DNA of 5,477 nucleotides from Pseudomonadales bacterium (GTDB lineage Bacteria; Pseudomonadota; Gammaproteobacteria; Pseudomonadales; DT-91): NCBI GenBank assembly GCA_013215025.1, contig JABSRR010000041.1, forward strand, positions 16,188 through 21,664, read 5' to 3'. Position 1 is the first letter of the stretch. Each line of letters starts with the position of its first letter. Shown here one piece after another: positions 1-4,986 of this stretch. The translations under genes and the position numbers were made by a program. The notes beneath the pieces are model-generated. The model worked only from the letters and a program-made list of their open reading frames with translations. It had not been told where the DNA came from and did not search any database.

Positions 1-1074
1 AAAGCGAATAGCTTCGCGGGTTGATTTTTTCATCGCCTCATCAAGGTCTGGATCTAAGCCTAGGGCTAGCCAAAACTCATCGGTCTCACCCAGCGGTTGA
101 TGAACCGTTTTCCCAGGAGCTTGCCCACTTTTTAATAGCGTCAGTTTAAAGGTTGCGCGTAAAGAGCCTTCCAGTGCGGTTAATGCCACCTCACCATCGC
201 CCTGAGAAAAGTGTCCGTCGCCGGTATAAAACAGCGCGCCGTCAACTTGTACGGGAAGATATACCGTTGCACCCTCGCCAAGGTCATTTACGTCGATATT
301 ACCGCCAGTGAAAGTTGGCGGTACTGAATGCACAGGCTCACTGGTATTCTGCGCAACACCCATAACTCCCATAAATGGGCTGATCGGAAAGCGAATGGAC
401 TTACCGTCGCCATTTTTGATTACCGCGTGATAGCCGTTATCGCTAGCTTCTATCGGCGTGAATACAGAAATATTGTGGTAACGCTCAGGATGTTCAGCAC
501 TGGCATTAGCTTCACGCGGTATTTTTGGATACTCGCCTGCTAGCGCACCTTTGCCATGGCGATTAGAGATAACGCCATAGGGAACGCGTGGACTTAACTT
601 CAATACCTCAACTTTTAAAATATCGCCAGCTTTAGCGCCTTCAATAGCAACTGGGCCGGTAACAACATGTGGTCCGTCTTTATCAAAGTCATGCGCCATG
701 TCCGAGCTGGCAAGCTCGGCCGCATCAGTCAAAACCTGCTGTTGCGCTACACCATGCTGGTGAAAATAAGCGGTCGGGTTGCGACCTTGATCTTCCAGAA
801 TGCCCTCATGCGAAATAGTGTCAAAGGTAATGATGGTGCCTGAGTTAACCGTCAAAACCGGCTTGCTGTCACGATTGGGTAAATAGCCCCAGGTGACGGT
901 TTTGGGTGTTGAAGGAATATAAAATTGGCCTAATGTGGCATCGTTAATTTCGGTTACGCTCGAATGCATTGGCTGCAGTACCGTAAATGTATTATTGACT
1001 GAGCTGTCTGATATCGCGGCCGTGCTGCTTAGGCAAAGGCAAGCCGTTAGTAAAAATGGAAAACGTTGTCGCAT
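1..1074 (-). CDS. Exported acetamidase/formamidase-family amidohydrolase (C-terminus cut by window edge)
   Basis: An open frame of 358 codons runs without a stop from the ATG at 1074-1072 to the window edge. The family (FmdA/AmdA) hydrolyses short amides such as formamide or acetamide to ammonia and the acid with a metal-dependent active site. The family signature is visible: GGNID at residues 257-261 and GDGHFSQGDGE at 285-295, whose Asp, His and Glu residues include likely metal ligands. The N-terminus is a signal peptide: basic MRQR, a hydrophobic core, then STAA near residues 17-20. LTAC at 9-12 also fits a lipobox, although the hydrophobic stretch before it is short, so periplasmic and lipoprotein forms are both possible. 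GAGG at 1080-1083 (read on the minus strand) lies 5 bases before the ATG and supports the start. Its own operator-like site and promoter lie upstream, and a terminator separates it from the channel gene. The true substrate is unknown. Confidence 0.88.
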   Translation of the reverse strand, partial: MRQRFPFLLTACLCLSSTAAISDSSVNNTFTVLQPMHSSVTEINDATLGQFYIPSTPKTVTWGYLPNRDSKPVLTVNSGTIITFDTISHEGILEDQGRNPTAYFHQHGVAQQQVLTDAAELASSDMAHDFDKDGPHVVTGPVAIEGAKAGDILKVEVLKLSPRVPYGVISNRHGKGALAGEYPKIPREANASAEHPERYHNISVFTPIEASDNGYHAVIKNGDGKSIRFPISPFMGVMGVAQNTSEPVHSVPPTFTGGNIDVNDLGEGATVYLPVQVDGALFYTGDGHFSQGDGEVALTALEGSLRATFKLTLLKSGQAPGKTVHQPLGETDEFWLALGLDPDLDEAMKKSTREAIRF

Positions 1075-1118
1075 GGGTACCTCGCGGTAAAAGTTTGAAA
1101 ATGAACAGATGATGTTTA

Positions 1119-1146
1119 ATTAAAAACAATGCACATACTGGGCCAA
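1119..1146 (-). promoter_or_regulatory. Candidate promoter of the acetamidase-family gene
   Basis: On the minus strand TTGGCC (1146-1141) and TTTAAT (1124-1119) are 16 bases apart, matching the -35 and -10 consensus at 4/6 and 5/6. Transcription would begin near 1112, giving a leader of under 40 bases. The operator-like box 1150-1165 lies 3 bases upstream of the -35. The call is by eye only. Confidence 0.35.
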
Positions 1147-1149
1147 AAG

Positions 1150-1165
1150 CTGTCTATTTGGTCAA
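1150..1165 (-). promoter_or_regulatory. RutR-like operator upstream of the acetamidase-family gene
   Basis: Read on the minus strand the site is TTGACCAAATAGACAG. Against the E. coli RutR operator consensus TTGACCA-NN-TGGTCAA it matches 11 of 14 specified bases: one half-site is perfect and the other 4/7. It ends 75 bases before the start codon. It is nearly the same 16-mer as the site before the amidase gene (13 of 16 identical), which argues against chance. Binding by the RutR-like protein encoded in this window is inferred. Confidence 0.55.
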
Positions 1166-1225
1166 TAAATGTATATGAGCGTTTTGTGGTTAGAAGTTGG
1201 CGGCAATATTTTGCTTTTTTAAGGT

Positions 1226-1250
1226 AAAAAAAAGCCCAGCATAGCTGGGC
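1226..1250 (-). terminator. Rho-independent terminator of the channel gene
   Basis: On the minus strand a perfect 7-bp GC-rich stem, GCCCAGC / GCTGGGC (1250-1244 with 1240-1234), closes a 3-base loop and is followed by eight T residues (1233-1226). It begins 22 bases after the channel gene stop codon. It should insulate that gene from the acetamidase gene downstream on the same strand, consistent with the latter having its own promoter. Confidence 0.9.
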
Positions 1251-1272
1251 AAAAATACCTGGAGGAAACGGT

Positions 1273-2031
1273 TTAGAAGTTAACGTGAGCCATTAACTGA
1301 ACAGCAGTCTGGTCGGCACCGTCTACGCCGAATTTGTTCTGCCAGTAATCAACTTCAACGCCGACGTAGTATTTGTTGGTTTCGCCAAAGAAGTTACCCA
1401 CGTCAAGCTTAAGCTGTGGCTGTGTGTGGAAAGTTGCTTCAACATCGCCAAAGTCATTTTCGGTTTCAGTTGTGGCATCCAAAAATCCATCAAAGCTAAA
1501 TGCTGCACCGCCGATATTAAATGGAAGACCCCATGCTACAGTGATTTGAGCATTGTCGTCTTGCGCGTCGTTTGAGCGGTAATAGATATTAGTATCTAAA
1601 AAGATGAAACCAGGCGCGTTCCAGCGAACACCAACACCACCAAGATAGTTTACAAAGCCTTCAAAGCCAGAAGGGTTACCGTTTTCAAGCTGAGTCACCA
1701 AGTAAACATCTTTAATCACTGCGTCTGAAAAACCTTTACCGCCGGTTAAGCTGATGTCGGCGCCAAGCTCTAAATAAGTCTCATCTAGGCCGTCGTCTTC
1801 ATCTTCACCGCGCACGATGTCAACGAATGAGAAGCTTTTACCCCAGCTGTAAGCACCAGCATGTTCAAACGTGATGACTGAGCCATCAGCTTCTTCATCT
1901 GAAAATGGGTTCAAATATTCTGAGCCAGCCAAGTAAGTTAAGCTAGTGTTCGTCCAAAAAGTTTCAGCCTGTGCAGCTGATGCTGAGGCGATAAGTGCAG
2001 TAGCAATCGCAGTTTTCTTAAGTAACGTCAT
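1273..2031 (-). CDS. Tsx/OmpK-like nucleoside-type outer-membrane channel
   Basis: The 252-residue protein begins with a classic Sec signal peptide (basic MTLLKK, alanine-rich core, AQA at 20-22, likely cut before ETFW). The mature part has alternating short beta-strand-like stretches, many aromatic and acidic residues, and ends in VNF, the terminal Phe typical of outer-membrane beta-barrels. The pattern ITFEHAGAYSWG...FSFVDI near residues 53-72 resembles Tsx/OmpK nucleoside-channel relatives. It is somewhat shorter than E. coli Tsx (294). It would form a pore admitting nucleosides or similar small molecules. TTAAGG lies 8 bases before the ATG. The gene has a good promoter overlapped by the best RutR-like box in the window and is closed by a strong terminator, so it is probably a single-gene unit. 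The family call is by pattern memory; the substrate is inferred. Confidence 0.78.
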   Translation of the reverse strand: MTLLKKTAIATALIASASAAQAETFWTNTSLTYLAGSEYLNPFSDEEADGSVITFEHAGAYSWGKSFSFVDIVRGEDEDDGLDETYLELGADISLTGGKGFSDAVIKDVYLVTQLENGNPSGFEGFVNYLGGVGVRWNAPGFIFLDTNIYYRSNDAQDDNAQITVAWGLPFNIGGAAFSFDGFLDATTETENDFGDVEATFHTQPQLKLDVGNFFGETNKYYVGVEVDYWQNKFGVDGADQTAVQLMAHVNF

Positions 2032-2121
2032 GGTCTATACCTTAAGTTGGTTAAAAAATAATGGGTCAATCCCCATCTGTAGAGGTTTATATATTGACTT
2101 GCGAACTTATAAAGCAAAAAG

Positions 2122-2137
2122 CTGGCCAACTAGACAA
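2122..2137 (-). promoter_or_regulatory. Possible second, weaker RutR-like box at the channel promoter
   Basis: Read on the minus strand, TTGTCTAGTTGGCCAG matches the RutR consensus at 10 of 14 positions. It lies 28 bases from the stronger box, in the same orientation. Both boxes abut an identical 9-base CAATTATTT on the plus strand (2135-2143 and 2163-2171), suggesting a tandem duplication. A 10/14 match alone is expected by chance about twice in a window this size, so only the position supports it. Confidence 0.25.
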
Positions 2138-2165
2138 TTATTTAAAAAATAAACCAAATGGTCAA
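2137..2165 (-). promoter_or_regulatory. Promoter of the channel gene
   Basis: On the minus strand TTGACC (2165-2160) and AATAAT (2142-2137) are separated by exactly 17 bases, matching sigma-70 consensus at 5/6 in both elements. The predicted transcript starts near 2130 with a leader of about 100 bases. The -35 is part of the RutR-like operator at 2150-2165, so a bound repressor would block RNA polymerase. Confidence 0.6.
2150..2165 (-). promoter_or_regulatory. RutR-like operator overlapping the channel gene -35 element
   Basis: Read on the plus strand, TAAACCAAATGGTCAA matches TTGACCA-NN-TGGTCAA at 12 of 14 specified bases, the best match found in the window. The core ACCA-NN-TGGT is a perfect palindrome. 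It covers the -35 of the channel promoter, as expected for repression relieved by a pyrimidine ligand in the RutR family. The cognate regulator gene is divergent and about 280 bases away, so the site could also affect its expression. Confidence 0.65.
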
Positions 2166-2271
2166 TTATTTGCGTATTTAATGAAAAAGCCTTGCTGTAA
2201 TGTCCTTTAAGGCGCACTAATTTAGATCAGCTGTGGTTAAAATCAGTGCAATTTAGGGATATTGGCAATAC

Positions 2272-2287
2272 CTGACTTGCTGGTTAA
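2272..2287 (+). promoter_or_regulatory. Weak RutR-like match upstream of the regulator gene
   Basis: CTGACTTGCTGGTTAA matches the RutR consensus at 10 of 14 bases, including TGACT-like and TGGTTAA half-sites. It sits upstream of the candidate regulator promoter, where an autoregulatory site might be expected. At this level of match chance is a fair explanation. Confidence 0.2.
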
Positions 2288-2304
2288 GCTTGCGCTGTTA
2301 TGAT

Positions 2305-2334
2305 TTAGGCTTACGGCATACGCTTTGCTATAAA
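2305..2334 (+). promoter_or_regulatory. Candidate promoter of the rutR-rraA-like operon
   Basis: TTAGGC (2305-2310) and TATAAA (2329-2334) are 18 bases apart, matching the -35 at 3/6 and the -10 at 5/6. The implied start near 2341 gives a leader of about 100 bases. No better pair was seen between here and the start codon, but the -35 is poor. Confidence 0.3.
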
Positions 2335-2444
2335 TTAGCAGCGAGTTGGCCACTGTGCCGATAAGCTATTCTAAACCGGCGCTTGTAGGGCTAAACAGTC
2401 AAGCAGCAGACGGTTATTTTTTTACCGATAATAAGCAGTAAGAC

Positions 2445-3140
2445 ATGAAAATTGACAATGTGAAGGCTAGCATCGAAGCCAATAAAAAATATAAAACGGG
2501 TAAAATTCGCGAGCAGAACTACCAAGTGATTCTCGATGCCGCAGAACTGATTTTCGCCCAAAATGGCTATAAAGGTGCCAGCATGATGGCGATCGCCGAT
2601 ATTGCTGGTTTGCCAAAGGCGAATATCCATTATTACTTTAAAAACAAATCCACCTTATATGCTGCAGTGCTTGAGCGCATTATTGCCGAGTGGAATAGCG
2701 GCCTTGATGAGATAAGCCCAGACGATGATCCGGCCGTTGTGTTGGCAACTTATATATATGACAAGGTGCGACTGGCCTGTGAGAAGCCACTGCCGTCAAA
2801 ATTATTTGCCAGTGAAATTATATCCGGCGCGCCTTATCTGGCCGACTATATTAAAAATGATATGCGTGCTTGGTTAGCCAGTAAGGTGGCGGTGTTTAAT
2901 GCTTGGATGCAGGCCGGCAAAATGCGCCAACTGGATGCTGAGCATTTGATTTTTATGATTTGGGCTACGACTCAGCATTACGCCGATTTTGAAACCCAGG
3001 TATTGTTAATTAGGAACCGTGTTGAGTACACCCAAGACGATATTGAACATATCGCCAGTTTTGTCTGCAATATGTTATTGAACGGATGTGGATTATCGTT
3101 GCCAAACTTAGAGCAAATTCCTTCTTTGGTTGAGGCTTAA
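2445..3140 (+). CDS. rutR: RutR-like TetR-family transcriptional regulator
   Basis: The 231-residue protein has a TetR N-terminal DNA-binding domain (about residues 22-70), with the helix-turn-helix and its end at IAGLPKANIHYYFKNKSTLY. The C-terminal domain contains HLIFMIWATTQHYADF at 167-182, almost identical to E. coli RutR. Aligning from memory, the E. coli residues Trp77, Trp167 and Gln171, which I recall as lining the uracil pocket, correspond to Trp83, Trp173 and Gln177. RutR proteins are dimers that release DNA on binding uracil or thymine. An in-frame TAA at 2439-2441 excludes a longer start; the ribosome-binding site is weak. It is co-directional with the RraA-like gene 4 bases downstream. 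RutR-like boxes before the channel, acetamidase and amidase genes suggest it controls them locally. Family membership is sure; the ligand is inferred. Confidence 0.93.
   Translation: MKIDNVKASIEANKKYKTGKIREQNYQVILDAAELIFAQNGYKGASMMAIADIAGLPKANIHYYFKNKSTLYAAVLERIIAEWNSGLDEISPDDDPAVVLATYIYDKVRLACEKPLPSKLFASEIISGAPYLADYIKNDMRAWLASKVAVFNAWMQAGKMRQLDAEHLIFMIWATTQHYADFETQVLLIRNRVEYTQDDIEHIASFVCNMLLNGCGLSLPNLEQIPSLVEA
3132..3135 (+). promoter_or_regulatory. Ribosome-binding site of the RraA-like gene, inside the end of rutR
   Basis: GAGG within the last codons of the regulator gene lies 9 bases before the ATG at 3145-3147. It fixes that ATG as the start in preference to the in-frame TTG at 3130, which would overlap this site. 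Confidence 0.65.
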
Positions 3141-3144
3141 ATCT

Positions 3145-3624
3145 ATGGCAATTTCAACACCCGACTTATTTGATGCGCACCGAAGCAGCGTGCAGGTTGC
3201 ACATCAAGGTTTTCAACAATACGGCGCAATTCGGCAGTTTCACGGGCAGGCTGCCACAGCGCTGTGTCCGATGGATAATTCAATGGCGGTTGCGGCTGTC
3301 GAGGAACCCGGTGAGTCGAGAGTGCTGGTGATTGATGCGGGTAATAATCCAGATTATGCATTTCTTGGCGATATTATGGCTGAAAAAGCGATTCGTAATG
3401 GCTGGGCTGGGATAGTGGTGAATGGCTGTGTGCGCGACATTGAAATCTTACGAGATATGCCGATAGCGGTGATGGCCTTGGGCGTTATCCCGCGCAGCAC
3501 AGTTAAGAAAGGTATTGGCCTGAGAGATGTTGCAGTCGCATGCCATGGATTAACCGTCCATCCCGGTGATTATTTATACGCTGATGAAAACGGCCTGCTA
3601 TTAAGTAAGCAGCCGCTGATGTAA
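3145..3624 (+). CDS. RraA-fold protein, probably a metal-dependent aldolase/decarboxylase rather than an RNase E inhibitor
   Basis: From the ATG at 3145 the protein has 159 residues, close to E. coli RraA (161). It shows the family core: VLVIDAGN (60-67), GDIMAEKA (75-82), VVNGCVRDIE (91-100) and the C-terminal GDYLYADENGLLLS (141-154). In this fold the 4-hydroxy-4-methyl-2-oxoglutarate aldolases and oxaloacetate decarboxylases use an Arg-Asp pair for substrate and metal binding. That pair is present here as Arg97-Asp98, whereas E. coli RraA has Arg-Gln and lacks the activity. A small 2-oxo acid substrate is therefore more likely than RNase E. The gene begins 4 bases after the regulator stop and is probably co-transcribed with it. 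No neighbouring gene names the substrate, and automatic annotation as 'RraA' or 'menaquinone methyltransferase' would mislead. Confidence 0.85.
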   Translation: MAISTPDLFDAHRSSVQVAHQGFQQYGAIRQFHGQAATALCPMDNSMAVAAVEEPGESRVLVIDAGNNPDYAFLGDIMAEKAIRNGWAGIVVNGCVRDIEILRDMPIAVMALGVIPRSTVKKGIGLRDVAVACHGLTVHPGDYLYADENGLLLSKQPLM

Positions 3625-3681
3625 ACCGCCCTCAGCGTTAAAGCCAAAAAGCTCCCAACTGATATGGTAGAAAACTGCTTG

Positions 3682-3703
3682 ATGCCAGCATAAATACTGG
3701 CAT
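3682..3703 (+). terminator. Inverted repeat, possible weak terminator after the RraA-like gene
   Basis: ATGCCAG and CTGGCAT form a perfect 7-bp stem around an 8-base loop, 57 bases after the RraA-like stop. Only three T residues follow, so a rho-independent terminator is doubtful; the palindrome could instead be a protein-binding site. If it does terminate, the amidase pair would depend on its own promoter. Confidence 0.35.
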
Positions 3704-3728
3704 TTGCTGAAAAATCGCGCAATAATAG

Positions 3729-3744
3729 TTGACCAAACGGGCAG
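3729..3744 (+). promoter_or_regulatory. RutR-like operator upstream of the amidase-aminotransferase operon
   Basis: TTGACCAAACGGGCAG matches the RutR consensus at 11 of 14 bases, with a perfect first half-site. It ends 55 bases before the amidase GTG. Compared with the acetamidase box read in its own direction, 13 of 16 bases agree, including the non-consensus ending CAG. The perfect half is the promoter-distal one in both cases. Confidence 0.55.
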
Positions 3745-3760
3745 GATTTCAGTTTGCCCG
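3738..3760 (+). repeat. Inverted repeat overlapping the amidase-operon operator
   Basis: CGGGCA (3738-3743) and TGCCCG (3755-3760) form a 6-bp GC-rich inverted repeat around an 11-base spacer. The left arm is the imperfect half of the RutR-like box. It may be a separate operator or a modest RNA hairpin; nothing decides between these. Confidence 0.35.
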
Positions 3761-3781
3761 ATGTTTTATGTTTGATAAAAG
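3754..3781 (+). promoter_or_regulatory. Weak candidate promoter of the amidase-aminotransferase operon
   Basis: TTGCCC (3754-3759) and TAAAAG (3776-3781) are 16 bases apart and match the consensus at 4/6 each. The arrangement (RutR-like box, short gap, TTG-CC -35) resembles that of the acetamidase gene. The evidence is thin. Confidence 0.22.
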
Positions 3782-3799
3782 TAATGATAGGTAGTTACT

Positions 3800-4984
3800 G
3801 TGAGTGTTAATCATCCCTCGGGCATTTTTTGCGAGCATGGCCCCAGACTGTTGCAATGGTCTGAGCAGGGGCTACTTGCAGATAAGCGTTTAGCAGTAAA
3901 AGACCTATTTGCGTTAAAAGGCTACCGCAATGCGGCAGGCAATCCTGATTGGTATGCAAGCCACAGTGAAGCGACACAAACGGCGGTCAGTTTGGCGCGT
4001 TGCCTCAATGCAGGGGCGATATTTAATGGCTTCACTATTACCGATGAATTGGCCTATGCGCTACAGGGCGCAAATATGCATTATGGTTGTGCTGATAATC
4101 CTAAAGCCCCTGGCCATGTTTGCGGCGGCTCATCGATGGGCAGCGCAGCCGCAGTGGCGGCCAACTTAGCCGATATTGCCTTAGGCACTGACACCGGCGG
4201 TTCGGTGCGTGTGCCAGCCAGTTATTGTGGCATTTATGGTATTCGTCCCAGCCATAATGCAGTCAGCACTGAGGGGTTGGTGGCGCTAGCGCCACCGTTT
4301 GATACCGTGGGTTGGTTTGCCAATAATGCTGATGACTTAGCCTTGATGGGTGAGGTGTTACTGCCTAAGCAAAACTCTATTGCCGCAAGGTCGGTGATTA
4401 TTTGTGAAGATATTTTGGCGCTGGCCGAACCTGACATCGCTGATGCGATTCGCGCGGCTGCGCCAGCTGTGGCTGAGCAGCTATCGCTGCCATTGCAGCA
4501 TCGCCGTTTAGCGGCAGCAGAAGTGCAATTATTAAATGAATTAAATACGGTTTTTAGCGTCTTACAAGGGCGAGCCTGTGCTGAGCAACACGGCGTCTGG
4601 ATTGAGCGCAATAAACCCAGCTTTGAAGCAGCGATTGCTGAACGATTTGCCAAGGCGATGACATTATCTGAGGCTGAGGTATTAACAGCCAGTCAAAAGC
4701 AGCTCAGCTGGCAGCAAATATTTAAGCGTTTGATCGCTGAAGACGACATATTAATTTTACCCAGTAGCGTAAGCACGGCGCCAAAACCGGATCAATCGCA
4801 ATCCGAATTGCGTCAGCGTTTATTAAGCCTCACCGCGATTGCTGGGCTTACTGGTTCGGTACAAATCCATGTGCCGAGCTTTACGATAACCGAACAAGGT
4901 ATGGATAAACCCAGTGGCTATTCATTATTACGCCACAGTGGTCACGATCAAGCCTTATTAGCGAGTATCAGAGAGATTATATAA
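3800..4984 (+). CDS. Amidase-signature hydrolase, AMI1-like; possible ureide-pathway amidohydrolase
   Basis: The 394-residue protein belongs to the amidase signature family, which cleaves carboxamides with a Ser-cisSer-Lys triad. All three are visible: Lys34 in AVKD, Ser111 in GGSSMGS, and the nucleophile Ser135 in GTDTGGSVRVPAS. The spacing (77 and 24 residues) equals that of plant AMI1 as I recall it, and the segments GNPDW, DELAY, HYG and SFDTVGWF-like PFDTVGWF also resemble AMI1. No transmembrane segment or signal peptide is seen, so it is cytoplasmic. The start is GTG at 3800, with AGG 8 bases upstream; no in-frame ATG occurs near it. The ureidoglycine aminotransferase gene starts 2 bases after the stop, so the pair is probably co-translated. 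That partner's product is oxalurate, so an oxalurate or oxamate substrate is an attractive guess. Other amides cannot be excluded. Confidence 0.9.
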   Translation: MSVNHPSGIFCEHGPRLLQWSEQGLLADKRLAVKDLFALKGYRNAAGNPDWYASHSEATQTAVSLARCLNAGAIFNGFTITDELAYALQGANMHYGCADNPKAPGHVCGGSSMGSAAAVAANLADIALGTDTGGSVRVPASYCGIYGIRPSHNAVSTEGLVALAPPFDTVGWFANNADDLALMGEVLLPKQNSIAARSVIICEDILALAEPDIADAIRAAAPAVAEQLSLPLQHRRLAAAEVQLLNELNTVFSVLQGRACAEQHGVWIERNKPSFEAAIAERFAKAMTLSEAEVLTASQKQLSWQQIFKRLIAEDDILILPSSVSTAPKPDQSQSELRQRLLSLTAIAGLTGSVQIHVPSFTITEQGMDKPSGYSLLRHSGHDQALLASIREII

Positions 4985-4986
4985 GC

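Larger units (their letters stand above)
2166..2444. other. Upstream region of the regulator gene, no coding potential seen
   Basis: This is the regulator side of a 413-base divergent intergenic region (2032-2444). I see no convincing small ORF, RNA gene or riboswitch. It holds a possible promoter at 2305-2334, a weak RutR-like match at 2272-2287, and a short CGGT/ACCG hairpin (2411-2427) just before the regulator start. The region is AT-rich near the channel promoter and closer to average after about 2200. Confidence 0.5.

Noticed and set aside
328..543. 71-codon plus-strand ORF
   Set aside because: It lies antisense within the acetamidase-family gene, whose frame carries clear family motifs; its translation resembles nothing and it has no ribosome-binding site.
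1260..1266. Strong plus-strand Shine-Dalgarno-like TGGAGGA
   Set aside because: No plus-strand coding frame follows; it lies between the channel gene stop codon and its terminator.
2064..2069. GGTCAA (TTGACC on the minus strand) as a second -35 for the channel gene
   Set aside because: A promoter here would start transcription almost at the ATG, leaving no room for the TTAAGG ribosome-binding site.
1946..2152. 68-codon plus-strand ORF across the channel start and promoter
   Set aside because: It is antisense to the signal-peptide region and the promoter of the channel gene, with no recognisable product.
2189..2213. GCCTT / AAGGC inverted repeat in the rutR upstream region
   Set aside because: A 5-bp stem around a 15-base loop is expected by chance in a region of this size.
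2411..2427. CGGT-ACCG hairpin with a T-rich loop before rutR
   Set aside because: Only a 4-bp stem with a 9-base loop, too weak to claim a terminator or an RNA switch.
3130..3144. TTG start adding five residues to the RraA-like protein
   Set aside because: The TTG would overlap the GAGG that serves the ATG at 3145, has no site of its own, and the ATG start gives the usual family length.
4234..4653. 139-codon minus-strand ORF
   Set aside because: Shadow of the amidase gene: alanine- and serine-rich low-complexity translation, opposite a well-conserved coding frame.
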